Shown: positions 1 to 13,216, counted from the first letter of the stretch. The stretch is 64,000 nt of DNA from Engraulis encrasicolus (GCF_034702125.1 NC_085867.1:46658262-46722261); one strand, 5' to 3'. Numbers and translations: made by a program. Notes: generated from the sequence alone by a model not told the origin.

Positions 1-537
1 ATTTCTATTGACTATTTGGGAAAACGGCAAAAAATTTCATTTGCGTAATAATGTGAAATGTGTTGTAAAGGCTTTTTACTTTTGATAGAAGAGAGTGCCT
101 TTTTCAACTTAGACCTTACATACTCACTGGATCTGTGTTTTTGCTGTAAGGCAACGTGACTGATCAATTAAATGCACCGAATTTATTTGAAGTACTAGTC
201 TGCCGACCAAAAGTTTGGGGACCTCTTAACCTGCTCTCCCGGCACTCAGACCAGGGGCGCCGCTAAAAATGTTGGGCCCTATGAAAGATTCAAATTTTAG
301 GCCCCCAAAATTACAAATTATGTTATCATCATCCTTCCAGGGGCCGTCTTAGTGCTGTCAGGCCCTTAGAATCTGTAACACCTTTCCCCCCCTCGCGGCA
401 CCCATGCTCAGACAATCCACAGTGTTCCCTCTCCATACCGAAACCCAGCAGTTTAATATCAAGATACAGGAGGGTACATTCCATTGTCCAAGCTCCTGTC
501 CTCCTTTGTGCTTGTGGCCTTGCTATGACGTGTCCTA

Positions 538-584
538 CTGGAGACATTGATAATGGACTAGATCCAAAACGTTTGTAGCTCCAG
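538..584 (+). ncRNA. Decayed hammerhead-like motif with U3/A8 core (Penelope-type tail to about 690)
   Basis: Stem I is CTGGAG/CTCCAG plus ACA/TGT. The core is TTGATAA (547-553). Stem II is GGA/TCC. ACGT is at 569-572 and T at 573. G12 is A here, which should abolish activity. The following 100 bp match the tail at 43184-43262, ending in the shared GTGTGTGCGCCTC. Confidence 0.6.
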
Positions 585-1261
585 ATATTTTCCGTTGACC
601 TCTGTTGTTAATTTGTCGGCCACAATACACTTTGTGAATTGAACCTGCAAGTGTGTGCGCCTCATCGTTTTGACTGTCCTTGCTATGACGTGGCAAGAGT
701 TTGATTCAGTATCTATTTTCTCATTTGCAATCGGGATGTTAAATGGGGAAAGTTGGCAGCAGGGGAAACTTTATTACATTACATTACATGACAATATCAC
801 TAGCAGATACGAAGGTGCACAGGAAATACAATAGATGGCAAGTATTGGGGGGGGGTGGGAGTAACATAGGGGAAGGCACAATATTGGATAGTAAAACTGG
901 GAAAATAGCAAATCCCACATTTATTAAAGGGCTGAATACTGTATCAGTCTTTTCCCATATCACCAGATGTACCCACAACAACGGTGTCTACTTCTTCCAT
1001 GTAATCCCACATAAGGCTTGTGTTGAACTCAATTGAACTTGATGATAAGAAAAAATAAAGAACAAGGAATGAAAAGAAAAGTTAAAGAACAAAGAATGAC
1101 AGAAAAGTTAAAAATGCTATTTTATTCATTATTTTTTACCATCACCATCACAGTGGAATTTAGAATGACCTTTGCAACTCACTCCCTCTCTCTCTCTGAC
1201 ACACATACTCACTCTCTCAGTCGTACACACGCACGCATGCATGCACGCACGCACACCCGCA

Positions 1262-1295
1262 CTCAGACGGACACACACACACACAGACACACACA

Positions 1296-1374
<79 letters not shown>

Positions 1375-1389
1375 ACACACACACACAGT
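1262..1389. repeat. CA microsatellite
   Basis: (CA)n with a few G interruptions at each end. Confidence 0.95.
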
Positions 1390-1631
1390 CAATGAACACC
1401 TCACTCGCTGCCTCCCTGCTCCCAGCTATAGTCATCCAGAATTCATTTCAGGTTTTAATTCCAGTCAGTTAATTTCGAGTTATGCCTACTGTAGGTTGAC
1501 AGGGGAGAAACTTCATTGTTTTCTCCTCGGAGGCGGGAAGTCAGTCAAACACAAGGCCACAAGAAAAGTTAAAAACAATCTTATGCAGTACTTGTTGCTT
1601 TTGAAGGGCTCAGTAGCTGAGGGAAGTGTAA

Positions 1632-1969
1632 CCGCGCGAATAGACCAGGCGTGATGCGATTCAAGCGACAGAGTGCAGCAGCAAGCGATACGAGCGATTG
1701 AGGATACTAGAGTATGTCCGTACAGGCAGAAGGCAAAGCATTCAAGCATTCCCATTGGCTGTGGTCACTGACCTCTATACAGTCATTGGCTGTCGCGGCT
1801 TGTCGCCGAACCGCGTCATAGAAAGTTGAAAAGATTTCAACTTCAAATTGTCGCGCTCGTCTCGCAAATCGCTCTAGTCTCCAGAATCGCTTTTGTCGCG
1901 CGACTCAATACAAAGTCAATTACTTGCGTCGTTCGCCTCGCTCAGATCGCCGCTGGTGTATTTCTGCGG
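1632..1969. mobile_element. PIF/Harbinger MITE, copy 1 (338 bp, TAA duplication)
   Basis: The ends CCGCGCGAATA and TATTTCTGCGG are imperfect inverted repeats, flanked by TAA (1629-1631, 1970-1972). It has the same length as copy 2 at 36911-37248 and only scattered substitutions. Confidence 0.88.
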
Positions 1970-2511
1970 TAAGAAGCCGCACTCAGCTGAGGCACTTCGC
2001 CAACAGTCCTCTGACCTGTCCCTCTGGCGGACCTGCGCGGAACTACACTGCATAGAGGTCTGAACTCGTGAGAATCTCTCTGGCAAGAAACTGGCCGGAG
2101 CATTAATTGATTCAATAGCAATGGCGGCTAGCATTAAGGAGTCATGACAGGGTTGAAACAGGGTATCCTGATTATCATTGACTTTCAAATCTCTTCGAGA
2201 CTTGGTCTGACCAAGAGCATAACAATTAACGTTTCCCAAATGGCATGGTTGACCCGCCTCCCTAGGTTTTCTACTGGTTGACTGGCTTCCGACAGACTGG
2301 GTGGAGTTCAGATTTTTCTGGAGATCAGAAACAATATTTACAATGCTCTTGGCCTGACTGAAGGTGTTGCGTCACTAGAAGGGCATGGCTTGGCTAGAAA
2401 CAAGGTAGATTTGTCATCCACTGTGTGCATGCACATGAGAGGCGCAGCAACTAAAGTAGGGCTCATATTCTGTGAGACCTATTTCATACTCCATGACTCT
2501 ATTACAATCAT

Positions 2512-2826
2512 GGTAACACTTTACAATAATGTCTGCTTATAAGTAAATAATGGCCGAATGATGAATAAAACATTAACAAATGTTTTTTATTATGAACTTA
2601 ATTTTATTCATGCTTCATAAAATATCTACATAAAATACGTTCAAGATATAACAAACCTTTAACCTTTTTATTCCTTTACAAAAAATGTGTAAATGTTTGT
2701 TGAATATAAAATATTAACTTAACATTTCCCAGTCATTTACAAACATTTGTTAATGTTTAATTCACCATTTGTTCATTATTTCACAAGTTTTATTAATGCT
2801 TTATAAAGCAGACATTATCCTTAGTC
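2512..2826. repeat. Foldback AT-rich repeat
   Basis: TAATGTCTGCTTATAA on the left and TTTATAAAGCAGACATTA on the right are inverted, with AT-rich diverged arms between. Confidence 0.5.
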
Positions 2827-3168
2827 TGCCCAGTGGATGGGTAGGCAGAGCACTGAAATGATTCCTGGATGACTAACAGGACCTGACAAGGCACAGAGAC
2901 ACATACACACTGCCCCAATGCCTTTCTTTAACCAATTTTGACCTGAAGACGCCTGCTAAAAAGGCAAGATTTGCCTATGTGACATTGTATTTACAGGCTC
3001 TTAAAACCGGAGTGTACCTGAGTAAAGATGTATAGAGCGCGGCAGCCAGCATGAAAGGTAAAACACCACAGATACGTCTCCAAGGTGGGTTAAAGAAAAA
3101 AAAAGAAAAGCTATATATTTCACTTTGTGCCTTCATAGAGGACGAGAGCGATAGTATGACAGGAAGAA

Positions 3169-3170
<2 letters not shown>

Positions 3171-3245
<75 letters not shown>
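3171..3245. repeat. GA microsatellite
   Basis: About 37 uninterrupted GA units. Confidence 0.95.
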
Positions 3246-3248
<3 letters not shown>

Positions 3249-3777
3249 GACCCAAGCCGGAGTGGAACCAGAGTTCCCATAGGCATGCAAGCCCCATTAT
3301 GTGGTTGGATGCTACCGATGCTTTTGAACGTGGCTTGAATGTGCTCTTGCCCTCAAGCCCTTAAACACAACCAGCATCTGCTCTGCCCTCCTAAAATTAC
3401 ACTTAGCAATGCACTTTAGCCTGAGAGACTTTGAAGTGATTGTCAGAGCCATTGCGGCGATTACAGGATAAAGAAGCAAGCAAGTGCCTGAGATCCTTCG
3501 CCTCCAGAAAAAAAGAAGTTGGCCTTTCAAATTATCCATCTTATTGTGCCATAAATGTTTACAGTTAGTTGAAATATACTTGAAAAAGTAAAGGTGTACC
3601 AAACGGCCTGAAAGCCTCTGAGAGGCCCTAGACTCCAGAGGGTTAATAAAACGAATTGGTGCAAGATAAGAAAAAAAGCATTACCCTGTTCTACCTCTAC
3701 GAGATTCTGAATGAAATGTCATTATTGAAAGCTATGATTTTTTTTTTGTAATATGGCTCTGTTCGGATATTAATGAG

Positions 3778-3938
3778 CTGTGAAGAAAAAAGGAGTTGCA
3801 CACAGCTTGATGCTGTTCAGTGAAACTGTACAAAAAGCTGAAAAATGAAGAGAAGCTGGCTTCTCTTTATTTTTCAGCTTATAATATTTTCACTGAACAG
3901 CATCAAGCTCCTGTGTGCGACTCGTTTTTTGTTCACAG
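3778..3938. repeat. Foldback repeat
   Basis: CTGTGAAGAAAAAAGG and AGCTTGATGCTGTTCAGTGA are matched by inverted copies to 3938. An inner AGAGAAGC/GCTTCTCT hairpin forms the centre. Confidence 0.65.
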
Positions 3939-4021
3939 CAGGACGTTTGTGAAGTTTTTTAATTAGTTCATTACTCACTTAGGATTAGTAGATAATTTAC
4001 AAAGTGTTAATACATCTTTTA

Positions 4022-4216
<195 letters not shown>

Positions 4217-4397
4217 TCAGAGAGAGGATCAGAGAGGGGGTGCACATCTGTACTCTTTATCATACACATTTCATACACCAGGGACAGAAATACGCATAGC
4301 AGCTGCCATTCTGTGTACACCTCATCACTTGACATAGGTCTAGTGGGTAACGGTTAGGTACGCCATAAGAGATAAGAGATGGTAAGGAACACTGCAT

Positions 4398-4634
4398 TTT
4401 TTAGAAGAAGATACCGCACACTCTTGTCCATCGTGCTGCAATTTATTAAGAAATGTACTAACTTAATAACTTTGCTTGTGTAAAAACTTGAGAAAGGCCA
4501 TACGGGCCGAAACGTTGTTTTCTTAATAAATTGCAGCACGATGGACAAGAGTGTGCGGTATCTTCTTCTCAAAAACTGATCTACCCGCTACCTGCACCTC
4601 GAAACCTCTGGTGTGCGTTGGTTTCCTCCTTCAA
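4398..4634. mobile_element. Penelope-derived inverted-dimer insertion with 14 bp target duplication
   Basis: This 237 bp insert consists of two inverted copies of a Penelope-type tail (AATTGCAGCACGATGG segment). The right arm carries the ribozyme-like motif and runs to the full tail end. It is flanked by AAGGAACACTGCAT at 4384-4397 and 4635-4648. No coding sequence is present, so it must have been mobilised in trans. Confidence 0.8.
4483..4522 (+). ncRNA. Hammerhead-like motif with U3/A8 core in the 4.4 kb palindrome
   Basis: Stem I is AAAAC (4483-4487) with GTTTT (4517-4521). The core is TTGAGAA (4488-4494). Stem II is GGCC/GGCC (4496-4499, 4505-4508). GAA then ACGT (4512-4515) and T4516 as cleavage-site base. 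The layout equals the canonical copies, including one extra A before stem II. Confidence 0.6.
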
Positions 4635-4809
4635 AAGGAACACTGCATCACAGCACAGAGCCACCTGAGTAAAGGCCGTTTTTCACCTTTGCTTCGATAG
4701 GAAAGTGAAGAGTGGGACAGGAAATAACATGAAGTGGGATATGACTCATGGTTGGATTCAAATCTGGGTGTTTTTCTGGACTTGGAAACTGAAATGTCAA
4801 AATTCACCC

Positions 4810-4995
4810 TATCCCGCAATGGTGAAGAATCTTTTCCAGTGATCCGGATCCGGATCAACATAAACATGTAATCACTTGTTCCTTTTGTCAACAACTCCTC
4901 AAAATTTCATTCAAATCTGTTCATACATTTTTGAGTTATCCTGCTGACAGACAAACAAATCAACGTGACCAACGAACACATAATTACCTTCACAA
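4810..4995 (+). repeat. LINE/SINE-type 3' tail repeat, copy A
   Basis: It shares GATCCGGATCA, CTCCTTTTGTCA-like and GAGTTATCCTGCTGACAG-like blocks with 22925-23175. Confidence 0.6.
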
Positions 4996-5825
4996 ATCAG
5001 TTCATGCTTAAGTGAGTCATTAATAAGTGAATGGTCCCAACCACTTTTGTGGTGTTCTGTCAGAAATTGCCACGTGCAACTTTTGGCTATCATACCCAAA
5101 CGAGCGAAAAACCTTCCCACAACAAAATCACAGGAGAGAGTATGTCACATTTGGATTGACTTTTGGTGCTCTGATATGTAAAACATTCAAACCGTGAGGG
5201 AAGGAAAACACCATTTTTTATGACAGTGTAGGTTTTGAAAGAGGCATGTAAGTGGACATGGCGCAAAGTCACGCAAACTGCAGGGGGCAACTTTGTATGT
5301 CAAGGGTGGCTACTACTGACTACTGTTAAAACAATCTGTTATGGAAATACAGAAGGACGGACAGCTCTGTTGGTTGTAACTACCATTGAGGACACAGAGG
5401 TAATGTCCTAAGTATTTTCTTCAGTACTGTAAAATTTATCTATGATGAAAATATGATCAACAATGATAAATTCAGTCTGTATATGCTACCCCTATTTATC
5501 GTAAAGGCAATGATTAATGAAAACAAACTTAACAGTTTGTGTTTGGAGCATTCTAAATGTATAATATGCGGTACAGCATGCAGTATTTGACCTCTGTATT
5601 TGAAAATGTCTGGTTACGGCCCTAGACACAGGCAAGCTTACTCTGTTCACCCTGGGTTTTGTTCTGCTGAGGGCTTTTACAAGCACTTTTAACCCACATC
5701 CAAAACAAAACTTTAATTGTATAATGTCCCCTTCATTATGCTCCTTTTGAACATTGCTTTCTTCCAAAAGCTACCACAGGTCTTTTCATTGCTGTAACCA
5801 ATGGCTACAGTCTGCAGCTCACAGT

Positions 5826-6012
5826 CAGGGTTGCCAGATGAGGCTGATGATTTCCAGCCCAAAAAAATGCTCAAACCTGCCTAGGAGCACAAATTGTATT
5901 GATTTCTATGGCAAAAATTGGGCGGGTTTTTCTGATAAATGCCATTTTTTCCCGCACACGGCCATCCTAAGCAGCCCAATTAGGCGGGAACCAGCTCAAT
6001 CTGGCAACACTG
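5826..6012. mobile_element. hAT MITE (CAG ends, duplication CTCACAGT)
   Basis: The termini are CAGGGTTGCCAGAT and ATCTGGCAACACTG. Perfect 8 bp duplications lie at 5818-5825 and 6013-6020. Confidence 0.9.
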
Positions 6013-6177
6013 CTCACAGTAACCCCCAATAAGCCTCAAGGTTATTCACGTCAGCAGCCCACCTGTCATAAAGTGGAGAAACCATTCATGATTTTGAGTC
6101 AGAAATAGACTCTAAACTGAGCAAAGAATTGATTGTGCCATTACCCAAGACACAGCAGAGGAGAGTAGGCCTACGGA

Positions 6178-6336
6178 CAGGGCCGGAGCTATAGGAGGGG
6201 CGTACAGGGCATTTGCCCCTGGGCCCAGGGCCCTGCAGTATTGATAGTGGGGGCCCTGGTGTGACATTGGCAGGCTTTATTGGGGGCCCAATCAGTGTTT
6301 TGCCCTGGGGCCCGGTGTGCAACTGTTCCGCCACTG
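6178..6336. mobile_element. hAT MITE (CAG ends, duplication CCTACGGA/C)
   Basis: The termini are CAGGGCCGGAGC and GTTCCGCCACTG. The flanking 8-mers at 6170-6177 and 6337-6344 match at 7 of 8. The interior is rich in GGGCCC. Confidence 0.78.
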
Positions 6337-6543
6337 CCTACGGCTCAGCTCATTAAGGTGAAAGCACGGTCCAGGAACCATCAACAGTGGGGCACATGTG
6401 TCCCCCGCCACCCCTCTCCACTTTAGGCTACTGCCCTGGTGGATCTCAACCTTATTTAAAAGACATCCCCTCTTGATGATCAGAACCATGGCAACGCCTC
6501 GGGACCTCATCATAACCAACTATTCACACAGGATAAAAAACTA

Positions 6544-6967
6544 CACTCTAAAAAGTACTGTGTCAGAAATGACACAAAATGTGTGTGCTCAGGGACAACA
6601 CATTTGAATGTGTGTGCTCAGGGACAACACATTTGAATGTGTTTGCTCAGGGACAACACATTTTGTGTCATTTGTAGATGTGTGTAAGAAAGGGGTGGTA
6701 AAAGTGTAAGAACAAGGAATCAAAGAAATAAAAAATATTTTTGTGTAATTCAAACCTCAGTCCTAGTTTGTGATGAGTATTTGGCTACATTGTAAATTTA
6801 AAATACATTTAGGATAAGAATTATTAATATGTCTTTTTTCACACAAAATGTGTCAAACACAGCATTTTAACCAAATAATACACATTGTGTCATATTCCAC
6901 ACACTATGTGTTAAAATCACCTTAACACAAAACATGTGTCAAAAATGACACATTCCTCCTTAGAGTA
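6544..6967. mobile_element. Tc1/mariner-type MITE, long copy
   Basis: The ends CACTCTAA and TTAGAGTA are inverted repeats next to TA. It holds three copies of a 26-27 bp unit containing GCTCAGGGACAACACATTT and several TGTGTCA words. It is homologous to 17575-17934. Confidence 0.75.
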
Positions 6968-9229
6968 TATATATAATATTCATTTCTCACGCAACTTTTT
7001 TTGTTTTGCCTTTACATCTCGCCTTACACATAAGGCGCTGAATCTGGGCATGGTTGAAAATCAGCGGCAAAAGAAGACATCTTTCCTTGCTTTTAAGTTT
7101 TACGCATTAGCCATTTATATTCACCATTCATATCTGCATCAACATGGTCTGATTTTGCCAAGCAAAGCTAACAAAGCTTAGCCTACCCGAAGTTCATGGG
7201 GGCTGTTCTCACAGACAACACGCTGTGTTTTGAAGGTGCCTGTTGACTGTTCATTTCAAGTGACAAGTTTTTTTGTTTCACACGAGGGTTTCACACCAAT
7301 TGAGACAGAGCAGAGAGTAACTCTCGTTAGACCCAAAAACCCAATTCTTCCTTCAAACAATAGACTCGGGAACACCCAATATTTTTTTGTTAATTATTTT
7401 AAGGATATGGAATGCTGTGATTAGAAGAATACCTATGTATTGCTCTTTCTCCCCCCTTCACGTTGTGTTTTTTTCTCTCTCTTTTGTTCTCACTTCCTTT
7501 GGATAAAAAATGCTTGCAAAGTGGAACCTGAAGAAATCAGAAGTGAAGTATGTAATTGTGAACTAGACTTGCAATGATATATATATTTCTAAAAACACTC
7601 CTCTTGTGGACAATCTTCCCAGATGAGTTGAAGCTCTAACAGCTGTAAAAGGTGGACTGATATCATATTCAGGCACGTGCACTCCAATACGACAGGGGAG
7701 GCACGGCCTCACCAGCCACATCGGAGAATGATGAGCTGCAGTAAATGTGAATAATAGTAACAATAACAGCTATTGTTTTCGAGCATCTGCACCATAACTA
7801 CCATTTGAGCAGTATTTAAACAGTTTCACTCATTTTCAATCATTTCCGTGGCCAAAATCGTAATATTTGCCCATTTCATGTCAAATTGCTCCGAATACGC
7901 TGAATTTGGGGCAACTCTGAACTGGCCTCACCCCGGATTGCGCAATCCCTCGTTAACAAGCTTGAGCGCATGCGCCATTTTGCTCGTTCTGTGAATGCAA
8001 CCTAGTAATATTGTATTAAACGTTTTTATACACTTAATAGAAGTATGTATGGTGTGCCCTCATTTCCTGATATTTTTGTTACTATTATCTACGTGTGATT
8101 ATCATTTCTTTACTCTTAACGCTTTGGCTCAACGCCCACTGAAAGGTACAGTGGTGAGGCGAGCAGTAGCCTGGCCGCAGACTCCTTCTGGCGTTGAGAG
8201 TTGCTGGCCAGTTACGTCATAGCGAATCTGAAGTTCACAATACAGTCAGTCGGTGTTGTTGGCTAGCTTGTTCACTTTGACTGCTACAAGTGGATTTCAT
8301 AACGAAACTAAGAGCATTCTCAAAGTTGGATTTCCAAGGGGAATATATGTGATAAAGAATGGAGGACCGACAGAGCTGAAGGGTTTGCTACTGCAGGTGA
8401 CCGGTCAGAAGATTAGAACTACCCGATCATTTCAAAGTGAGTGGTAGAACAGAAAATATTTTTGTTTCCCCTGCGTCTTGTTTGCAACCGGCGAGAATGT
8501 GTGGAACGTGTGTTTACGACTTAACAATTCACTAAGGAGCCTCACGAAACACAAAATTCTCGCAGCTACTCATATTCAATGCCAAATTGCTTTGGAGACG
8601 TTTGGGGCGTCTCGAATAGATGTGGTTTTAGATGAACAGCACCGGCTAAACTAACGTTAGCATGCACAACGCCAAAGTGATGGAGAACCGTGAAAGAGCG
8701 GTGCATGGACCCGATTTACGAGTTAAGGTAAGACCAGTGTTTCCTATGTGTGTGAAGCCTGTGTTTGTGAGACCCGTGGGGAGAGAGAGAATCCGCCGTG
8801 ATTCTGTCCGGTGTGGTAGCTTTTGTGATAGGCACCGGATTCTCATGTGCCCTGTAACTGTTTGTAAAGTTGAGTACAGGGTACCGTTGAGGTAAATCAA
8901 ATATACCCGTGTAACTACAAGACTCTGATTTAATTCCAAAGTGTAGGCATAACAGAAATGACAGTCCCAAAATATTTGGTGACCATATCGAAGCTTGTGT
9001 AATATCTGTTTATGTTGACATTCGCTTCCTGCCACACCTTTGTCCCACATCGCTTGCCGTAGCCTCGTACAAGTACTGTAGATGTAGGCCTACAAAAAAA
9101 AGGGGTTCCACGCGCTTCTGTTTTTACATCTGGTGCATCAACGGGAGGGAGGCAGGTAATCTTGAATGAAGAGAAGACACCGGAGCAGCTCAGATGGGAT
9201 GCTTTTTCTTTTTTAATTCAAGTGCACAA

Positions 9230-9280
9230 CATGTTAGGGACTAACGTTTCGATGGCAAGCCATCTTCATCAGAGTCCATG
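9230..9280 (-). ncRNA. Hammerhead ribozyme motif, left Penelope terminal repeat
   Basis: This is the minus-strand copy of the motif at 13337-13387: CTGATGA core, stem II GATGG/CCATC with a CTTG loop, then GAA, ACGT, T and AGTCC. The predicted structure is the same as the right copy. Confidence 0.75.
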
Positions 9281-9598
9281 AGTACTGAAGAGAGAGGAAC
9301 CTAGTTATCTGGTATCCCCTGATTTGACAGGTGCAGGCCTATGCGGTGTGGCAATAGGCGATTGGTCCTTCTCATCGGTTGCTCATTGAGTCCACACCCA
9401 GGAAAAGACTATTTACAAGGAAAACACCATTACACAAGTGAAAGTGCATATAAATAAAGAATATAAAATATAAGAAAATATATGTACATGGAATGCCATT
9501 TTGGAAGGCTAGGTGGATACTTATTAGTCATAGAAGCCTGTGTAAAAAGGGCCTATACATGATCCCAACATCATAGTATGATAAACTTCCTCAGACTT

Positions 9599-9790
9599 TT
9601 ACAAAAAGCAGGATAGACTCAGCTCCTCATTGAGGCCAGAGGGTTCAAGCGAATTTAGTGTAAAAATCCAAAACGCCTCTCTGCGTAAAAGTTTCTTAAT
9701 GACGTCACCGCCTCTAGGTGGAGAAACAACCCGTTCAATGCCCCAGAACTTGAGCGAGGCCAGGTCGTCGGAGATGGTGTAGGCATGTTC
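9599..9790 (-). pseudogene. Out-of-frame C-terminal remnant of the Penelope GIY-YIG endonuclease domain
   Basis: In a different minus-strand frame from the reverse transcriptase, this stretch reads SLKFWGIERVV, then LLRREAFWIFTLNSLEPSGL, then a stop at 9599-9601. That is the usual C-terminal end of the Penelope GIY-YIG domain. The GIY/YIG and CxxC parts that should precede it are missing, so an internal deletion with a frameshift near 9785-9795 removed the catalytic core. Confidence 0.75.
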
Positions 9791-11294
9791 ATGTCAGAAT
9801 GAACAAGACGGTCACGGATAGTGCGGGCGCGCCTAAAAGTGAAAGTCGGGGGTTCAGAGCAGAAATCAGTTAGTGCAGGATCACTTTTTAACACATGCCA
9901 ATGTTTACGAATTATGTTTTTAATCCTCCCAGCTGCTGGGGAATACCCCGTGGAAAATCCAATGTTAAAACTGGGGCGCTTTTTGGCAGATTTACGCAGC
10001 AAATTAGACCGCTCTGTCTGCAATGCCCTTTCATAGGCCCGGTCAATATCAAGCTGTGAATAGCCACGTTGTAGAAAGCGCTCTGACAGTTCTACCGCTT
10101 TATCTTTGAAGTCCACGGTAGAACTACAGTTTCTTCGTAGGTGCAAAAACTGGCCTGTGGGGATGTTGCGTATTAAGTGGGTAGGATGGTTACTGTGCGC
10201 ATGCAGAAGTGTGTTACGACTCAACGGTTTGCGATAAATAGTAGTTTGTAAAAAACAATTTTCATCTTTTGTTATCGTCAAATCCAGAAAGTGAATCCGC
10301 TGAAGGTCCGACTCCATAGTGAACGACAAAAAACTAGTGGTAGAGTTGGCATAGGCCACAAACGCATCTAGTTGTACAGGTGTACCTTTCCAAATCAATA
10401 CAATATCGTCTATATACCTATAGTACAGGGCTATGTTTGAAAAAAATGGATTGTGGGTGGGGTTGTGTATAAATTTTTCTTCCCACCAGCCCATGACTAA
10501 GCACGCGTAAGAGGGAGCAAACGCACTACCCATCGCAGTTCCTTGGAGTTGTAGGTAAAAGTCCGCATCATATTTAAAGAAGTTGTTAGACAGAATAATT
10601 TCCACCAGATTAAGAAGGAAAGTAGAGGGAGGCAAAATATCAGTAGGACGTTTTTCTAAATAGTAAGACATGGCTTGTATACCAGTACTGTGCGGTATGC
10701 AAGTGTACAGACTTTGGACATCAAGTGAGACCAGCATATCGCTGGGTTCACATTTCCAGTTTTTTAGCACATTCAAGACATCTGCCGTGTCACCGAGATA
10801 GGAGGGCAGGCTGGTGACATATTTTCTCAAGAAAAAATCAACAAATTGAGACAGGGGTTCAGTAAGACTCCCTATGCTAGATACAATGGGACGCAGAGGT
10901 GGATCAATTAATCTTTTATGAATCTTGGGGAGACCGTAGAATACCGGACAGCACGGATGGTCTACCTGTAGAAAACGTTTTTCTTTCTCTGTGATCCAAC
11001 CTCTTGCATGAGCCGTATCAATAAATCCGTGTATTTTTTCTTTTGTGGTTGCTGTAGGGTTAGACAACAAACGCTGATAGTGCTCTTTGTTGTCAAGTAA
11101 CTTTATTACGCTGCTGTTGTAATTATCAAGGCTCATCACAACGCACGCACCTCCCTTGTCCGCAGCCCGAATAATAATGTCTTGTCTGGTTTCCAAATTA
11201 CGCAAAGCTGCCATTTCATTTATAGTCATATTGTTTGGTCTAGAGGCAAATTGATTATTTAATTTCGCCATATCTTTTTCAACCAACTGACTAA
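9655..11294 (-). pseudogene. Penelope-like reverse transcriptase, 5'-truncated, endonuclease core deleted
   Basis: The open frame runs to 11337, but its first 14 or so residues come from the inserted Harbinger terminus, so only the part up to 11294 is retroelement sequence. Using residue numbers of that 560-residue frame, it shows the Penelope motifs DKGG (60-63), FYGLPKIHK (133-141), RPIVSS (149-154), LDVxxLYT with catalytic D206, GTAMGSAFAP (266-275), YIDD with D310 and D311, and HFLDL (349-353). The reverse-transcriptase core is therefore open and complete in its catalytic residues. Two defects make it non-autonomous. The N-terminus is missing, because the frame joins the terminal repeat directly once the Harbinger insert is discounted. 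After about residue 515 the frame shifts, and the GIY-YIG catalytic core is absent. Related Neptune/Poseidon-type fish elements carry that domain. Confidence 0.88.
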
Positions 11295-13216
11295 GGGCGG
11301 AATTCTCCCACCCGCTTAAGTCAAAAAAAGTGCGCAACAGCGCCTCTGAGCTTACTCAAGCCCGTGAGTAAACGGGGCTTACGCGCGATTTCATCACTTG
11401 CGCACTTTGGGTGGGGCCAGGCCAAAATCAAGGAGTTCCCCATGGTAATCAATCCTACGCGGATTCTCCCGTCCACTTAAGCGTGTTTGCCTTTACGCGC
11501 ATCAAAGGGCTGTAGTAAGGTCAAGCGCCACTATGAGGTAAAATGTAATATTGCATTTGATGCTCGCTTGGCTCGCATTTTGAACATGTTACACGGTATG
11601 CTTTGTTGATGTTCCTTACCGTCCACGTGAGTCCAAATCGAAATTCATTCACAGTTCCACATAAACGTCCTACATTAATTGTGACGAAATATAACCAGCT
11701 GCCCAGAGCATGTTCTCATATCGGTGAACTTACAAACAAAAGCATTTTATAAATCAATCAGTATGAGGATCATCATGTTGTCTCCACGGACGGTAACCAA
11801 AACCAAAAACACCTAGTTGCACCATGCACAAGTAGGCTAAATTGACAAGGCACGTCAGACTAAAGACCGCTGTTCCAGTCGTCCTAACAGACACCCAAAG
11901 TATGCCTATTCAAAAACAACCTTCACCATTTTTACTAGCCACGACGTTAAGTAAAGGGTTTTTATTGCAACTCCTCCACTTTTGTGATTTATTGGAACTC
12001 GTGCATGTGCATGTAACCAGTGCTTAATTTGAGGGGGAGCAAGGGGGAGCTCGCTCCGGAACCTCAGACGAGAGCTCCGGAACCTTGGATGGAATTCATG
12101 GAAATACGTGTACATCACAGATCCCCCTCGGGGAGGTGGAGCCACCCATCCTCTGCGCTCCAGGACCTCCCGCTTGACAAATTAAGCACTGCATGTAACC
12201 TATTAAACTTTCTGAACTGATGCCCGACATACAAAACCACCACATACTGAGGTAGGCTACAGGTTGTCCTATCTGTTTTGTAAGGCAGAAAATATTTCCT
12301 GAATGTCATTCCAGCTAAACGTAAAAAGGTCGCCCTACATATCAGAGCATGTCTTTGGCATTTCGCTTCTGGTCTCTATTACACCCCATCAGCTGCGCGT
12401 TTAAGTCCTGGCTTGGCATTGCATGCCCATGTCCAATTAATTCCCACCTCTGCGACAGAATATAAACTCTCCGTTTTTTCATGACGATCGATTTCCTTGT
12501 TCATTCTTCAGCATGCATGTAGCCTAAGTGTAATATGCAGACGGACAGCTGAGATCCACATATTTCCAATTATTTTAATGTCACGTTGCTGTACAGAGAA
12601 GCGGAGAAACACTTTTAAAAGTCAGCAAATAGGCCTACTACAGTATGTGTTTGTTTAACTGTGGGAATGATCAGCATTTTAAATCACTTTTTGATTTCCG
12701 GAATTGTCCATGCAACACGCCAAACTCCATTTTTAACAAAACGTTTAATCATGTTTATTATTTCAATCTGTTGCGCACCAAAACGCTCAGCTGAGTTCCC
12801 GCCAAAGGGACACATCGCGTTTCCATCTCGTTATCTCACCTCCAATACTTGCCTTGAGTTTGTAAAAAGGAGTGGAGGTTAGATTTTGAAACGCTTTTGC
12901 AAGAGGACTTTTGGCACGTGGTTTTAAATTCAAAGTTAAAGTTCAGTGTTGGATCTCAATGGACTGCCGAGGTTTTCACATGGTTGATCTGAAAATCCAT
13001 GCTCCATAGTTTCTTTGTAGCCACAACTGATGAACTTGGCGGAGACTCATCCCCCCATTTAGCATATATCACGCCTATGTTGGGCTACGCGCTGTTTTTC
13101 TGAGTTAAGCGCGAGGGGTGTGGCGACGTTCCAGAGGGGAGAATACGCGCAAGATAAGACCGCGTAAAAAATGCGTGCGTAAAACCGACTTAAGTGGAGA
13201 CGGGAGAATTCCGCCC
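11295..13216. mobile_element. PIF/Harbinger-type non-autonomous element inserted in the Penelope element
   Basis: The termini are GGGCGGAATTCTCCC and its exact complement, flanked by TAA on both sides (11292-11294, 13217-13219). A 3 bp TWA duplication is the PIF/Harbinger hallmark. Removing it joins the Penelope terminal repeat to the reverse-transcriptase frame. No transposase was seen. It carries a hAT MITE at 12018-12191. Confidence 0.78.
12018..12191. mobile_element. hAT MITE (CAG ends, 8 bp duplication CATGTAAC)
   Basis: The termini are CAGTGCTTAATTTG and CAAATTAAGCACTG, with perfect CATGTAAC duplications at 12010-12017 and 12192-12199. It is the innermost insertion of the four-level nest. 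Confidence 0.9.
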
